Under the pieces are notes generated by a model, which saw only the letters and a list, made by a program, of their open reading frames with translations, was not told where the DNA came from and ran no database searches. Shown in pieces: positions 6,444 through 14,560 of a DNA stretch of 57,635 bases (within the stretch, counting starts at the first letter, position 1; each line of letters begins with the position of its first letter). This DNA comes from Elusimicrobiota bacterium (GTDB taxonomy: Bacteria > Elusimicrobiota > Elusimicrobia > UBA1565 > UBA9628), in NCBI GenBank assembly GCA_016209035.1, contig JACQWX010000024.1, positions 1 through 57,635 on the forward strand, in the 5' to 3' direction. The position numbers and the translations under genes are program-made.

Positions 6444-8707
6444 GGGCGCGCCCGGCCTTCGGGAGCCAGGCGGAGGGATTCCTCGATGTCGGCCGCGGCC
6501 TCCTTTCGGCGGCCGAGACGGAGGAAGGCGTTGGCCCGGTTGTCGAGGATGAGCCTGCGCAGGGAAGGGGGGAGGTTCTTGGCCTTGAGGGCTCGGCCGT
6601 AGTCCGCCGCGGCCCGGCCCCAGCGGCCTTGGGCCCCCCTGAGCGCGCCGCGGCTCGCCAAGGCGTCGGGATAGTCCGGGCACTTGGCCAGGGCTTCCTC
6701 GAATCCCCTGGCCGCGGTCCGGAGGTCGCCGCGTCTAAACGCCGCCATGGCGCGGTCGTAGGCTTGCCTGGCGCCGCTGGCCAGGACCTTCAGCTCCAAG
6801 GCCGCCTCGCGCCTCCCGGGCCAAAGGACCGGGACCTTCCGGAGATACTCCTCGTAGGCGGCTTGAGCCTCGGCGTAGCGGCCCTCCAAGGCCAGCCTCT
6901 CGGCCCTGTCCCTGATGAGGTTCTCGGGCGGGATTCGGTCTTGGGGCCCTCGGCCTCCGGGACAGCGGGCCAGCCAAGCGTCGGCCTGGGCCTCGTCGCC
7001 TCCTTCCTCATGGATGCCTGCCGCGGCGCGGCAGGCATCGGCATGCGTCGGGTCCATGGCCCAGGCTTCCTCGAAAGCGGCGAGCGCGCGCCGCGATTCC
7101 CCTCGCCCCAGCCAGGCCCTGCCCCGCTCGAACGCCCGGTGTGCCCTGAGCCGGGTCATGAATCCCTTAAACGAGGCCGTCCGCAGGAGCTCAGCGACCA
7201 GGAGGGCTCCGTCGTCCTTCAGGTACCAGTCGCCCTCGCCCAGGAAGGTCCGCAGCTCCGAGGCGTCCCGGCCGGGGAGCTCGGAGTCCAGGACCTCCAC
7301 TGCCTGGCGGTAGAGATGCGGGTCGAACCGCCGCATGAGAGGGAGCGACATCAGGGCGTCCCCGACCGGATAGGTGTTCAAGGGCTCGATGTTGCCGGCG
7401 GCGACGAACCGGGGGAGCCGGCTCCTCAAGTCCGCGATGAAGTCCGCGCCGGTGTGGTGGCGGGCCGCGCCGTGCATGGAGGCCAGGGCATGGTAGGCGA
7501 CGAACACGGACGCCGCCCAGCCGGCCGGACGAAACCGCTCGAGCCCCTGCATGGCGTGGCACGCAAACCAGGCCACGGCCGCTCCGGCGAAGGCGAGGTA
7601 GCGCGGCTCGGCTACGCTGAGCGCCGAGGCCAGGTCTGGCAGATAGGGATAGAGGTTGAGGGCGGGCAGGAGGGCGAAGAGGGCCCACAAGCCGGCCAGG
7701 AGGCCCCGCCGTCCCAACTCGACGGCTCCCTGCCGGCCGGACCATAACCACAGCAGGACCCCGGCTCCGACGATCCACAAGAGCGGGCCGCCGGAGAGGG
7801 ACATCACCCAGTACCGCGCGTAGAGCGACGCCGCCGCCCCGGCGGACCCGAGGCTGTCGAACCTCGCGGGGACGCAGCGCTGGAAGAAGCCGAGCCACCA
7901 TCTCATGGCCGCCAGGTACAGGAGCATCGCGGCCCAGAAGGGGGCATGTTCGATCAGGAGGCGCCTCAATGGCCGGTCCGGGCTCGCGGGCAGGCCGCTT
8001 TCCAGTCCTGTTTGAAGCGGCACGCCCGCGCCAGAAACGCCGGGCGCGGGCAGGAGGACTCGGGTCCCGAGCAGGACGGCGGGGAGGTTGACGCTCGACT
8101 CCTTGGACAGGAGCGCGGCGGCGTAGCACGCCAAGGCGGCCGCCAGCCAAAGCGGGGACAGCTTGGGCCTCTGCGAGGCGGCCAGGTGGCACCAGAGCGC
8201 CGCCAGGCAGAAGAAAGCGGCCAGGATGTCGTGGAGGACGACCATGCCGCCGAGGGCCGAAGCGACCTGCCGGGAGAAGTAGAGGGCCGCTGCCAGGGCG
8301 GCCCATCGCGGGCTCGTCCCCAGCCGGCGGGCCGCGGCGAAGAGCGCCAGCGCGCTCCCCCAGACCACGAGCAGCTTGAAGAGCTTGTACCACAGGGGGT
8401 CGATGCCGAGGAAGGAATGGATGACCACATAGACGGCCCAGGTGAGCGGGAAGTAGCGGCCGAGGGCCACGACCCCGAAGGAGTCGGGAGTGAACCATCG
8501 CCCGAGCTCGGCCAGGCGCAGGTGGGACCGGGCCCCGAAGATGACGCCGAGGCTCTCGCTCTGGATGAGGGGAAGCCGCAAGCCTTCCCAGAAGAAGGCG
8601 ATCGCGAAGGCCAGCGACGCTGCCGCCAGGAGCGCGGCCGTCCATGTCGGAAGGCTCGCGGTCGCGGCCTGCGCTCGCGGCCGGCTCTCCCTCTTCGCAG
8701 GATTCAT
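6440..8707 (-). CDS. Multipass membrane protein with C-terminal TPR domain (GT-C-like)
   Basis: The 755 residues comprise roughly 12 membrane segments (residues ~20-420) and a soluble C-terminal half with TPR-like helices (AFERGRAWLGRGESRRALAAFEEAW, AAADYGRALKAKNL, NRANAFLRLGRRKEAAADIE). This layout is common in uncharacterised O-antigen ligase/mannosyltransferase-like proteins. Acidic positions in the first extracytoplasmic loop are not clear enough to claim activity. A segment encoding LPAPGVSGAGVPLQTGLESG interrupts a loop and belongs to dispersed repeat R2. The ATG lies in a 26-bp palindrome, and an extended -10-like sequence sits just upstream. The 3' end overlaps aroE, making this the first gene of the aro operon. 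Confidence 0.75.
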   Translation of the reverse strand: MNPAKRESRPRAQAATASLPTWTAALLAAASLAFAIAFFWEGLRLPLIQSESLGVIFGARSHLRLAELGRWFTPDSFGVVALGRYFPLTWAVYVVIHSFLGIDPLWYKLFKLLVVWGSALALFAAARRLGTSPRWAALAAALYFSRQVASALGGMVVLHDILAAFFCLAALWCHLAASQRPKLSPLWLAAALACYAAALLSKESSVNLPAVLLGTRVLLPAPGVSGAGVPLQTGLESGLPASPDRPLRRLLIEHAPFWAAMLLYLAAMRWWLGFFQRCVPARFDSLGSAGAAASLYARYWVMSLSGGPLLWIVGAGVLLWLWSGRQGAVELGRRGLLAGLWALFALLPALNLYPYLPDLASALSVAEPRYLAFAGAAVAWFACHAMQGLERFRPAGWAASVFVAYHALASMHGAARHHTGADFIADLRSRLPRFVAAGNIEPLNTYPVGDALMSLPLMRRFDPHLYRQAVEVLDSELPGRDASELRTFLGEGDWYLKDDGALLVAELLRTASFKGFMTRLRAHRAFERGRAWLGRGESRRALAAFEEAWAMDPTHADACRAAAGIHEEGGDEAQADAWLARCPGGRGPQDRIPPENLIRDRAERLALEGRYAEAQAAYEEYLRKVPVLWPGRREAALELKVLASGARQAYDRAMAAFRRGDLRTAARGFEEALAKCPDYPDALASRGALRGAQGRWGRAAADYGRALKAKNLPPSLRRLILDNRANAFLRLGRRKEAAADIEESLRLAPEGRARP
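7989..8053. repeat. Dispersed repeat R2, copy 1 (in-frame, coding)
   Basis: The copy contains two hairpins, GCCGCTT...AAGCGGC and CCCGCGCC-AGAAACGCC-GGGCGCGGG. It is closely similar to 24270-24334 and to the tandem copies at 30570-30702, although the host genes are unrelated. It is translated in frame as PGVSGAGVPLQTGLESGLPA. Confidence 0.75.
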
Positions 8708-8724
8708 GGCTGGCCATGAATCCT
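8699..8724. promoter_or_regulatory. 26-bp perfect inverted repeat over a start codon
   Basis: The arms AGGATTCATGGC (8699-8710) and GCCATGAATCCT (8713-8724) are perfect, with a 2-nt centre. The start codon of the TPR membrane protein (8707-8705) is inside the left arm. A -10-like TAGGAT (8725-8720, minus strand, within ATGGTAGGAT) overlaps the right arm. It could be an operator or a translation-controlling hairpin. Confidence 0.5.
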
Positions 8725-8803
8725 ACCATTTGCGGCGCTAGCGTTCTCTTCTGGCGCCGGTAACACAACCGCGGCGCAGGTAGGAGCGGGAGGGAGCGAG
8801 CCG

Positions 8804-9736
8804 CTACGGCCGGTAGATTTCCAGGAAGCCTCCGGCCGCGCGGAAGACGTAGCCCGGAGCCATGGCGGGGAAGGTGACCCCGGTCGCGTTGATGGAGGAG
8901 GCCGGGATCGGGTAGTACTCGTCCTGGTTGTCCTTGGCCATGAGCACGAAGGTCGTCCCCTCCTTGGGGTCGGGGTAGACATCCTTCTTGGAGTTCTGCA
9001 GGAGGTCGCGGCCGTAGAAGAGCAGGAACTCCTTGTGGAGCCGGACGGGCCGGCCGCGGGACTTCATGGAGTCGAGCATCTGGGTCACCGGGAACTTAAG
9101 GACCACGGCCTTGTTCTTGGCGATCTCCAGGGTGGCGGTCTTGACCACGCTGTCGCGATCGAGGCTCTTGACGAAGAGCCGCGCCGTGTAGGCCGCAGGG
9201 TCGTTCGCGAACTTCAGGTCCTTGGAGCCGCGCTTGACCATGGCGAAGTTGGCGATGTCGAAGGCGCTCGCGCCGAGCAGCTCCCCCGCGTCGGCGCGGA
9301 AGAGGAAGAAGTATTTGAACATCTCGTTGCAGTCCGTGCCGCCGTCCGAGCAGTTGCCGACCTTGGTCCCCGCCACGCGGACCGTGAGGCCGTCGGCGAG
9401 CTTGAACGCCACGTCGGTTTCGAGCTGGGAGTCCAGCAGGGTCTTCAGCTCGAACCTGGCGATGAGCGGGCCCGACTGAAAGGAAGGGCGGCCCATCAGG
9501 GCCCGGCCCGGCTCGGCGGGCTGGGGCATGCCGCGCTGGATAGCCTCGCCCACCTCGGACTCGGTGACGACCCGGCCCTGGTCGGAGACGACCACGGCCG
9601 GCGGGAGCCGAAGGGGAAACGTCGCGGCCATGGCCTTGATGTCCGCGAAGGTGACGGCCGGCAATTCGTCGCCGGCATGGGAAACGGGGACGGTCAGGGC
9701 GGCGGCGAGCGCCGCGACCAGCGCGGTTTTCTTCAT
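8804..9736 (-). CDS. Secreted protein of unknown function
   Basis: The 310-residue product has a clear Sec signal peptide (MKKTALVAALAAALTVPVSHAG, cleavage after HA). The mature part is mixed alpha/beta with a single cysteine pair (GNCSDGGTDCNE) that may form a disulfide, and it ends in a strand-rich segment (AMAPGYVFRAAGGFLEIYRP). No catalytic motif is recognised. The start is preceded 6 nt upstream by TACAAT (9748-9743, minus strand), with TG one base before it, an extended -10 box that would give an essentially leaderless transcript. It is separate from the aro operon. Confidence 0.7.
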   Translation of the reverse strand: MKKTALVAALAAALTVPVSHAGDELPAVTFADIKAMAATFPLRLPPAVVVSDQGRVVTESEVGEAIQRGMPQPAEPGRALMGRPSFQSGPLIARFELKTLLDSQLETDVAFKLADGLTVRVAGTKVGNCSDGGTDCNEMFKYFFLFRADAGELLGASAFDIANFAMVKRGSKDLKFANDPAAYTARLFVKSLDRDSVVKTATLEIAKNKAVVLKFPVTQMLDSMKSRGRPVRLHKEFLLFYGRDLLQNSKKDVYPDPKEGTTFVLMAKDNQDEYYPIPASSINATGVTFPAMAPGYVFRAAGGFLEIYRP

Positions 9737-9742
9737 GGCGCC

Positions 9743-9748
9743 ATTGTA
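9743..9748 (-). promoter_or_regulatory. Extended -10 promoter element TGGTACAAT
   Basis: On the minus strand the sequence reads TGGTACAAT, followed 6 nt later by the ATG at 9736. A CTTACA box lies 18 nt upstream (4 of 6 to the -35 consensus). A start point ~7 nt downstream of the -10 falls on the ATG. Confidence 0.45.
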
Positions 9749-9822
9749 CCAGCCTCCGGACAGGGCTGTAAGGGGCGAAGGTCCCAGGCCGGCCCCGCCA
9801 AAGGACTTAGGGGTTTTTACGG

Positions 9823-9844
9823 CGACGGCGCATCCGCGCCGTCG
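9823..9844 (-). terminator. GC-rich hairpin directly after the YfhO-like gene
   Basis: Perfect 9-bp arms CGACGGCGC (9823-9831) and GCGCCGTCG (9836-9844) with a 4-nt loop begin one base after the stop of the upstream gene on the minus strand. No T-run follows in the transcript sense, so this may be a transcript-end stabiliser and not a canonical intrinsic terminator. Confidence 0.4.
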
Positions 9845-9845
9845 G

Positions 9846-12230
9846 CTATCGAGCTCGCCGCGTCAGGACCGCGGCCCAGGCCGCGGCGAAGACCGTCAGC
9901 GAGACCAGGCTGATGATCAGCCCGAGACGGAACATCGGAGGCGCGTATTCAAGCAGGAAGCGGTGCCGGCCCGCGGCCAGGGGCACGGCCATGAGCGTGG
10001 AATCCGCGGGCAGGACCTGGTAGCTGGCCTGCGGCCCCTGGGCCTTCGGCCCAGGATCGAGCGGCCGCGCGCTCCAACCCTTGCTGTAGGAGTCCGTGAC
10101 GAGGAGGATCGCCGGCTCCGGGAGGTCGGCGGCGATCTCGATGTCATCAGTGGAGGAGCGCAGGATGGTCGCCGTGCCTCCGGCCCCTGCGCCTTCGGCG
10201 CAGGCCGCGCCGCCCGCCTTTCCTGGAAGCGGGTCGGGGGGGGACTCCAGGATGACCGTGCGCCGGGGGTCGAAACCGGGCTGCCCAAGGCTCTTGAGAG
10301 CCTCGGCCGGGCCGTGGACGAGCTTCCAATCATGGACCAGATTGAGCCTGGGCATGGGCGACGGCAGCTCCTGGACGGAGGGCTTCCTGCCGGCGGAGAA
10401 CACATAGCGCAGCCGCAGCATCTCGAAGGCGCGGTCCACGCGCCTGAGCCGGGGGAGGGGGAAAGAGGTTCCGGGCTCGAGGCCCTGGGTCCAGGAGAGG
10501 AAATCGGCGTAGCGCTTCAGGGGCAGGGGGCAGTAGCCCATGACATCGTGGAGCCCGGCCGTCATGGCGATGTTCGGAGACCCGGTCCCGGCATGGAGGA
10601 TCCTGTAGTCGCCCGGGTTGCGCTCCAAGACGTTCCTCCACTCGGCGGGGTAGGCGGGCCGGCTGCTCATGACCGCGGTCGTGGCCCGGGCGAAGAGGAC
10701 CAGTTCGCAGACGGCCAGCAAGCCCAGGGCGACGGCCCAGCGCCGGGAATGGCGCACGAGCCACAGGAGGGCCGCGACGAGGGCCAGCATCCCGGCGGCC
10801 TCCGTGAGCCTCGCGGACGAGGATGCCAGCGACTGCTCCACGAACACCGGATGCCGGATGAGGGCGAGAGGCGCCAGCAGGCATTCGCCCGAGTCCTCGA
10901 TGACCCTGAGCAGCCGCGTCCAGGCCGCGCCGGCGGTCCCATGGACGCCGGAGGCCCACCCCCACAGCCCGGCGCAAGCAGCGGCCGCCGCGGCCGCGAG
11001 CGTCGCAAGGGCCGATGCGGTGCGGCGGCCGGGTTCCCGCAGGAGGTCCTGAAGGCCGGCGCCCGCGAGCCAGGCGAGGAACAGGGATGTCAGGACGAGG
11101 AATTTCTGGGTGCCGCGCACCGCGCCGTAGCCTGGGACCAGGTGATAGAGCGTCCAGTAGAGAGGCTTGAGGTGCGTGCCGAGGGCCAGGAGAAGCGTGG
11201 CGCCGGCCATGACGGCCGCGATGCGACGGCGCCTGTCCTTGCCGTGGAACGCGCCTCCGGCCCCTGGGCCTTTGGCCCAGGCCGCGCCGCAGAGCGCCAG
11301 GACCAGGCCGGAGACGCCGATGAAGAGCGAGGAGCCGAAGAGGTGGCAGCGGCCGAAGTAGGGGAAGCCGCGCATGTCCCCGAAGAAGAAGGGGCACACC
11401 GATGTGAGCAGGTTCTCCGGCGGGAAGGAGAAGGCGGCCGCCTGGGACAGAGGGAGGCCTCCGGCCCGCACCGACTCGCCCATGGCCCCGATGGCCGGCA
11501 GGAGCTGGGCAGCGGTCAGCGCCAGCCCCCCGACGTAGACTGCGAGCCATCCGGCCGCGATCACGGCCTTGGCCGGGGAACCGGGGAGCCTGAGGACGAG
11601 GTAGAGACCTGCGCCGAGGCCGGTGTAGTAGGCGAGCTGCGGGTAGCCTCCCAGGGCTTGCAGCGCCACCGCTGCCATGCCGAGGAGGCACCAGGCTGGA
11701 TCGCGTTCGTCGAGCCAGCCGTCCAAAGACAGGAAGACCGCCGGGATCCATGTCATGACCCACAGGGGCGGCAGGATCCCGCCGTAGATGCCCAGGTAGT
11801 AGGGCGCACCGAGCATGTACATGGTCCCTGCGATTCCTGCTGCCAGGGGGTCCTGTCCCGACCGCCGGCACCAGAGATAGGTCAGGAACCCCGCCAGGAA
11901 AAGGTGCAGGGTGACGAGGATGTTGACGGCATGGCCCAGGGGGATGACGAGGTGGAGCCAGTTGGGCGGGTAGAGGAGCGCGGATTCGAAGTCGGCGAAG
12001 AACGGGATGCCGGAGAAGATGTGGGGGTTCCAGAAGGCGAGGTTGCCGGCCTTAAGCTCCCTGAACCCGAAGTCGCACCAGGGGAGGAACTGCAGGGCCA
12101 TGTCGTCGTGGGCGCTGCCCAACACCAGCTTGCCGCCGGAGAAGAGCCCCTTGCCGCAGAGGGCGACGGCGAGCGCCAAGAGCCCCCACGGCGCGCAGCG
12201 CTCGAGCCGCCGGCCGATGTCGACGGTCAT
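9846..12230 (-). CDS. YfhO-family multipass membrane protein
   Basis: The 794 residues contain about 12 hydrophobic helices and a large extracytoplasmic segment near the C-terminus. The opening HDDMALQFLPWCDFGFREL, the loop NLAFWNPHIFSGIPFFADFE and YPPNWL are typical of YfhO/GT-C proteins, which act in glycosylation of wall or surface polymers from lipid-linked sugars. The late part has VLERNPGDYRIL and RYVFSAG, the usual soluble region. Three R4 hairpins are embedded in frame (10037-10055, 10186-10204, 11263-11281), encoding Gly/Pro/Ala-rich inserts such as [18 protein letters not shown] at 12230 overlaps the SGNH hydrolase stop (ATGA), so the two are probably co-expressed. Confidence 0.82.
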   Translation of the reverse strand: MTVDIGRRLERCAPWGLLALAVALCGKGLFSGGKLVLGSAHDDMALQFLPWCDFGFRELKAGNLAFWNPHIFSGIPFFADFESALLYPPNWLHLVIPLGHAVNILVTLHLFLAGFLTYLWCRRSGQDPLAAGIAGTMYMLGAPYYLGIYGGILPPLWVMTWIPAVFLSLDGWLDERDPAWCLLGMAAVALQALGGYPQLAYYTGLGAGLYLVLRLPGSPAKAVIAAGWLAVYVGGLALTAAQLLPAIGAMGESVRAGGLPLSQAAAFSFPPENLLTSVCPFFFGDMRGFPYFGRCHLFGSSLFIGVSGLVLALCGAAWAKGPGAGGAFHGKDRRRRIAAVMAGATLLLALGTHLKPLYWTLYHLVPGYGAVRGTQKFLVLTSLFLAWLAGAGLQDLLREPGRRTASALATLAAAAAAACAGLWGWASGVHGTAGAAWTRLLRVIEDSGECLLAPLALIRHPVFVEQSLASSSARLTEAAGMLALVAALLWLVRHSRRWAVALGLLAVCELVLFARATTAVMSSRPAYPAEWRNVLERNPGDYRILHAGTGSPNIAMTAGLHDVMGYCPLPLKRYADFLSWTQGLEPGTSFPLPRLRRVDRAFEMLRLRYVFSAGRKPSVQELPSPMPRLNLVHDWKLVHGPAEALKSLGQPGFDPRRTVILESPPDPLPGKAGGAACAEGAGAGGTATILRSSTDDIEIAADLPEPAILLVTDSYSKGWSARPLDPGPKAQGPQASYQVLPADSTLMAVPLAAGRHRFLLEYAPPMFRLGLIISLVSLTVFAAAWAAVLTRRAR
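10037..10055. repeat. R4 hairpin, copy 1
   Basis: CCTGGGCC-TTC-GGCCCAGG: perfect 8-bp arms and a 3-nt loop within the YfhO-like coding sequence, encoding part of [12 protein letters not shown]. Confidence 0.7.
10186..10204. repeat. R4 hairpin, copy 2 (covarying stem)
   Basis: CCTGCGCC-TTC-GGCGCAGG: the same layout as copy 1 but with the middle base pair changed on both sides. It is flanked by CTCCGGCC and CCGCGCC, as in other copies. Confidence 0.7.
11263..11281. repeat. R4 hairpin, copy 3
   Basis: CCTGGGCC-TTT-GGCCCAGG, flanked by GCGCCTCCGGCC and CCGCGCC. It lies within the same gene as copies 1 and 2, in a loop-coding region. Confidence 0.7.
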
Positions 12231-13381
12231 CGCTCTCGTCGGAGCCGAGCGGCGCGTTCGCGCTTGCGGCCGGCCTCGACGGCATGGCGCACCGCGGGCT
12301 CAAGCAGCGCCGCCGCCCTGCGGTGTCCTTCGCGGGTCAGATGGATGCCGTCGCTGAACACCGCTTGATGGTCCTTCATGGAGCTGAAGGCCGCGTCGAG
12401 GTCGGCCAGGGGCGCTCCGGTCTCCCGGGCGGCGGCGCGCACCGCGCCGTTGTAGGCGTCATGGAGCTCGACGAACCGGGCCGGGTCGCCCAAGCCGGTC
12501 TTGCCGCCGACGGTGGCCGTGAAGGGATGCCGGAGAGTGAGTCCAGTGGGCGCGGTGACCAGCACGGGCTCGCCCCCCTCCCGGCGGACGAGCGAGACCA
12601 TGGCCCTGAGGTTGGCGGCGTAATCCTCCAGGGAGACGCGGCGCGGCGAGCTCCCGGTCAGCTTCGGCGGCCCGCGCAGCCGGTCCGCCGCGCGCTGGAG
12701 AGCCTGCAGGAGCCGGCTCTCCTCGACCCAGCGCAGGGCCTTCCACTGCTTCTCGATATGCGCGGCGAGGTCCTTGTCGGCGACGGCCCAGGCCAGCCAG
12801 CGGTCGTTCCAGCCGAAGTAGATGGTCACCGCGTCGGCGCGGTACTCTGAGAGGCGCTTCTCCAGCAGGCGCAGGCCCTGGTAGGAGGACCAGGAGGCCA
12901 CCCCCGCGTTCAAGACCTCCCAGCGTCTCCCATCCTTGGACAGGAGCCGGGCCAGGACCCCCGGGTAGGGTTCGTCGCCCAGTACCGTGCAGGAATCTCC
13001 CAGCGCCACGACGCGATTGAGGCCCTTGGGTTTCTCCGGGGACCATTCAGGCCCGAGGAAGCCCTCTGAGTTGGTCAAGCCCTGCTCCGGCAGGGGGCGC
13101 CAGAGAAGGTCGCGGTCGAGGGCGTAGGGGATGTGGACCGTCCGCTCGCCGGCCGAGGCCCGGCCTTCCAATATCCTGGAAGGCCGGGCCCCGGTGTCGG
13201 CGACGGTCCGGACGAAGCGCAAGGCGACGGGATGGTGGGCATAGCGGAAACCGGCCGCGCGCAGGGCCAGTTCAGCCGCTACGAAGAGCGCCGCTGCGGC
13301 GAGGATGGGGCCGGCCCAGTTACGCAGCCTTAGGCGCCAGGCTTGCCGCGCTGCGGGGACTTCGCGGCCCAAGCCTGGCAC
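12227..13381 (-). CDS. Membrane-anchored SGNH/GDSL-type hydrolase
   Basis: The 384-residue protein has one N-terminal membrane helix (WAGPILAAAALFVAAELAL) and an exported SGNH fold. It has the nucleophile block VVALGDSCTV, the Asn of FGWND, and the Asp/His pair in SDGIHLTREGH near the C-terminus. Such enzymes remove acyl or acetyl groups from surface glycans or lipids. Coupling to the YfhO-like gene (ATGA) supports a role in polymer decoration. The start is GTG at 13381, and the N-terminal residues come from a palindromic stretch (13336-13379). An R3 palindrome at 13157-13190 encodes GARPSRILEGRAS before the catalytic domain. Confidence 0.8.
   Translation of the reverse strand: MPGLGREVPAARQAWRLRLRNWAGPILAAAALFVAAELALRAAGFRYAHHPVALRFVRTVADTGARPSRILEGRASAGERTVHIPYALDRDLLWRPLPEQGLTNSEGFLGPEWSPEKPKGLNRVVALGDSCTVLGDEPYPGVLARLLSKDGRRWEVLNAGVASWSSYQGLRLLEKRLSEYRADAVTIYFGWNDRWLAWAVADKDLAAHIEKQWKALRWVEESRLLQALQRAADRLRGPPKLTGSSPRRVSLEDYAANLRAMVSLVRREGGEPVLVTAPTGLTLRHPFTATVGGKTGLGDPARFVELHDAYNGAVRAAARETGAPLADLDAAFSSMKDHQAVFSDGIHLTREGHRRAAALLEPAVRHAVEAGRKRERAARLRRER
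13157..13190. repeat. R3 palindrome, copy 1 (in coding sequence)
   Basis: Perfect 14-bp arms, GGCCCGGCCTTCCA and TGGAAGGCCGGGCC, surround the loop ATATCC. Related cores occur at ~37334-37352 and, in opposite orientation, at 42546-42573. Confidence 0.7.
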
Positions 13382-13382
13382 C

Positions 13383-13425
13383 TCCTCGGCTCGGCTCCGT
13401 TACGCGCGACCAGCCGAGCCGAGGA
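13383..13425 (-). terminator. Inverted repeat around the aldolase stop codon
   Basis: Perfect 13-bp arms TCCTCGGCTCGGC (13383-13395) and GCCGAGCCGAGGA (13413-13425) enclose a 17-nt loop that contains the TAA stop of the aldolase gene. It could end or protect the aldolase transcript. The lack of a T-run makes it an atypical terminator. Confidence 0.4.
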
Positions 13426-14464
13426 CCTTCTCGTTCTTCTCCATGTACATCTTGACCAAGGCCTCGCGGGCCGGGCCGATGTACTTCCTGGGGTCGAACT
13501 CGCCGGGCTTCTCGGCGAAGACCTTGCGGATGACGGCGGTCATCACTAGCCGGCCGTCCGAGTCGATGTTGATCTTGCACACCGCGGACTTGGCGGCCCG
13601 GCGGAGAGACTCCTCCGGGATGCCGGCCGCGCCCTCCATCTTGCCGCCGTACCGGTTGATCATCGCGATGTAGTCCTGCAGCACGCTCGACGCGCCGTGC
13701 AGCACGATGGGGAACCCCGGGATGCGGCGCTCGACCTCCTCGAGGATGTCGAAGCGCAGCGGCGGCACGCTCTCGCCGGGCTTGAGCTTGAACTTGTAGG
13801 CCCCGTGGCTGGTGCCGATGGAGATGGCCAGCGAGTCCGCGCCGGTGCGCTTGACGAAGTCCTCCACGTCCTTGGGGTCGGTGTAGTGCGACTTCTCGGC
13901 CGAGACATGGTCCTCGATGCCGGCCAGGACGCCGAGCTCGCCCTCGACCGTCACCTCGCGGGGGTGGGCGTACTCCACGACCTCGATGCCGGCCAGGACG
14001 CCCAGCTCGCCTTCGACCGTCACCTCGTGGGGGTGGGCGTACTCCACCACCTTGCGGGTGAGCGCCACGTTTTCCTCGTAGGGCTTGGCCGATGCGTCGA
14101 TCATGACCGAGGAGAAGCCGTTGTCGATGCAGGACTTGCACAGCTCGAAGGAATCGCCGTGGTCGAGGTGGAGCGCCACGGGCACGGGCTTGCCCAGCTC
14201 CTTCATCATCTCGACCGCGCCGCGGCCCATCCAGCGCAGGAGCGTCGCGTTGGCGTACTCGCGCGCGCCCTTGGAGACCTGCAGGATGACCGGCGAGCGG
14301 CTCGCCACGCAGGCCGTGATGACGGCCTGGAGCTGCTCCATGTTGTTGAAGTTGTAGGCCGGGACGGCGTAGCCGCCCTTCATGGCCCTGTCGAACATGT
14401 CGCGCGTGTTGACGAACCCGAGTTCCTTGTAGGAAACATAGGCGGCTGTGGCGGTCTCTGTCAT
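13400..14464 (-). CDS. fba: Fructose-bisphosphate aldolase, class II
   Basis: The 354-residue zinc enzyme interconverts fructose-1,6-bisphosphate with the two triose phosphates. Motifs are VPAYNFNNMEQ, HLDHGDSFE (zinc-site His and catalytic Asp), GELGVLAGIEDH (zinc-site Glu region), SIGTSHGAYKF, PIVLHGASSV (His ligand) and CKINIDSDGR. A 69-bp direct tandem duplication repeats the 23 residues of the EVTVEGELGVLAGIE segment, so the zinc-site glutamate region is present twice. I place the start at ATG 14464 (MTETATAAYVSYKEL). The open frame extends to 14509, but those residues are non-homologous. Confidence 0.92.
   Translation of the reverse strand: MTETATAAYVSYKELGFVNTRDMFDRAMKGGYAVPAYNFNNMEQLQAVITACVASRSPVILQVSKGAREYANATLLRWMGRGAVEMMKELGKPVPVALHLDHGDSFELCKSCIDNGFSSVMIDASAKPYEENVALTRKVVEYAHPHEVTVEGELGVLAGIEVVEYAHPREVTVEGELGVLAGIEDHVSAEKSHYTDPKDVEDFVKRTGADSLAISIGTSHGAYKFKLKPGESVPPLRFDILEEVERRIPGFPIVLHGASSVLQDYIAMINRYGGKMEGAAGIPEESLRRAAKSAVCKINIDSDGRLVMTAVIRKVFAEKPGEFDPRKYIGPAREALVKMYMEKNEKVLGSAGRA
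13912..14049. repeat. 69-bp direct tandem duplication inside fba
   Basis: Units 13912-13980 and 13981-14049 differ at only a few bases. The length is a multiple of three, so the frame is kept. Each unit encodes VVEYAHPxEVTVEGELGVL followed by AGIE. Confidence 0.95.
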
Positions 14465-14560
14465 CGTGGTCCCCTTAGCCGGGGCGGGCTTAAGCCCCGC
14501 TCCCAGCATCAGGATTCTACAATGTTTGGCCGAGGTCGGGGCAAGGACGAATCCTTCCGG

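Noticed and set aside
9528..12368. A ~946-codon plus-strand frame over the YfhO-like gene
   Set aside because: The minus strand encodes a clear multipass membrane protein here, and the plus-strand translation is low-complexity without domains.
14485..14502. Near-palindrome GCGGGCTTAAGCCCCGC as a terminator of the nitroreductase gene
   Set aside because: The stem is short with an unpaired base and there is no T-run; it is kept only as a note under the nitroreductase entry.
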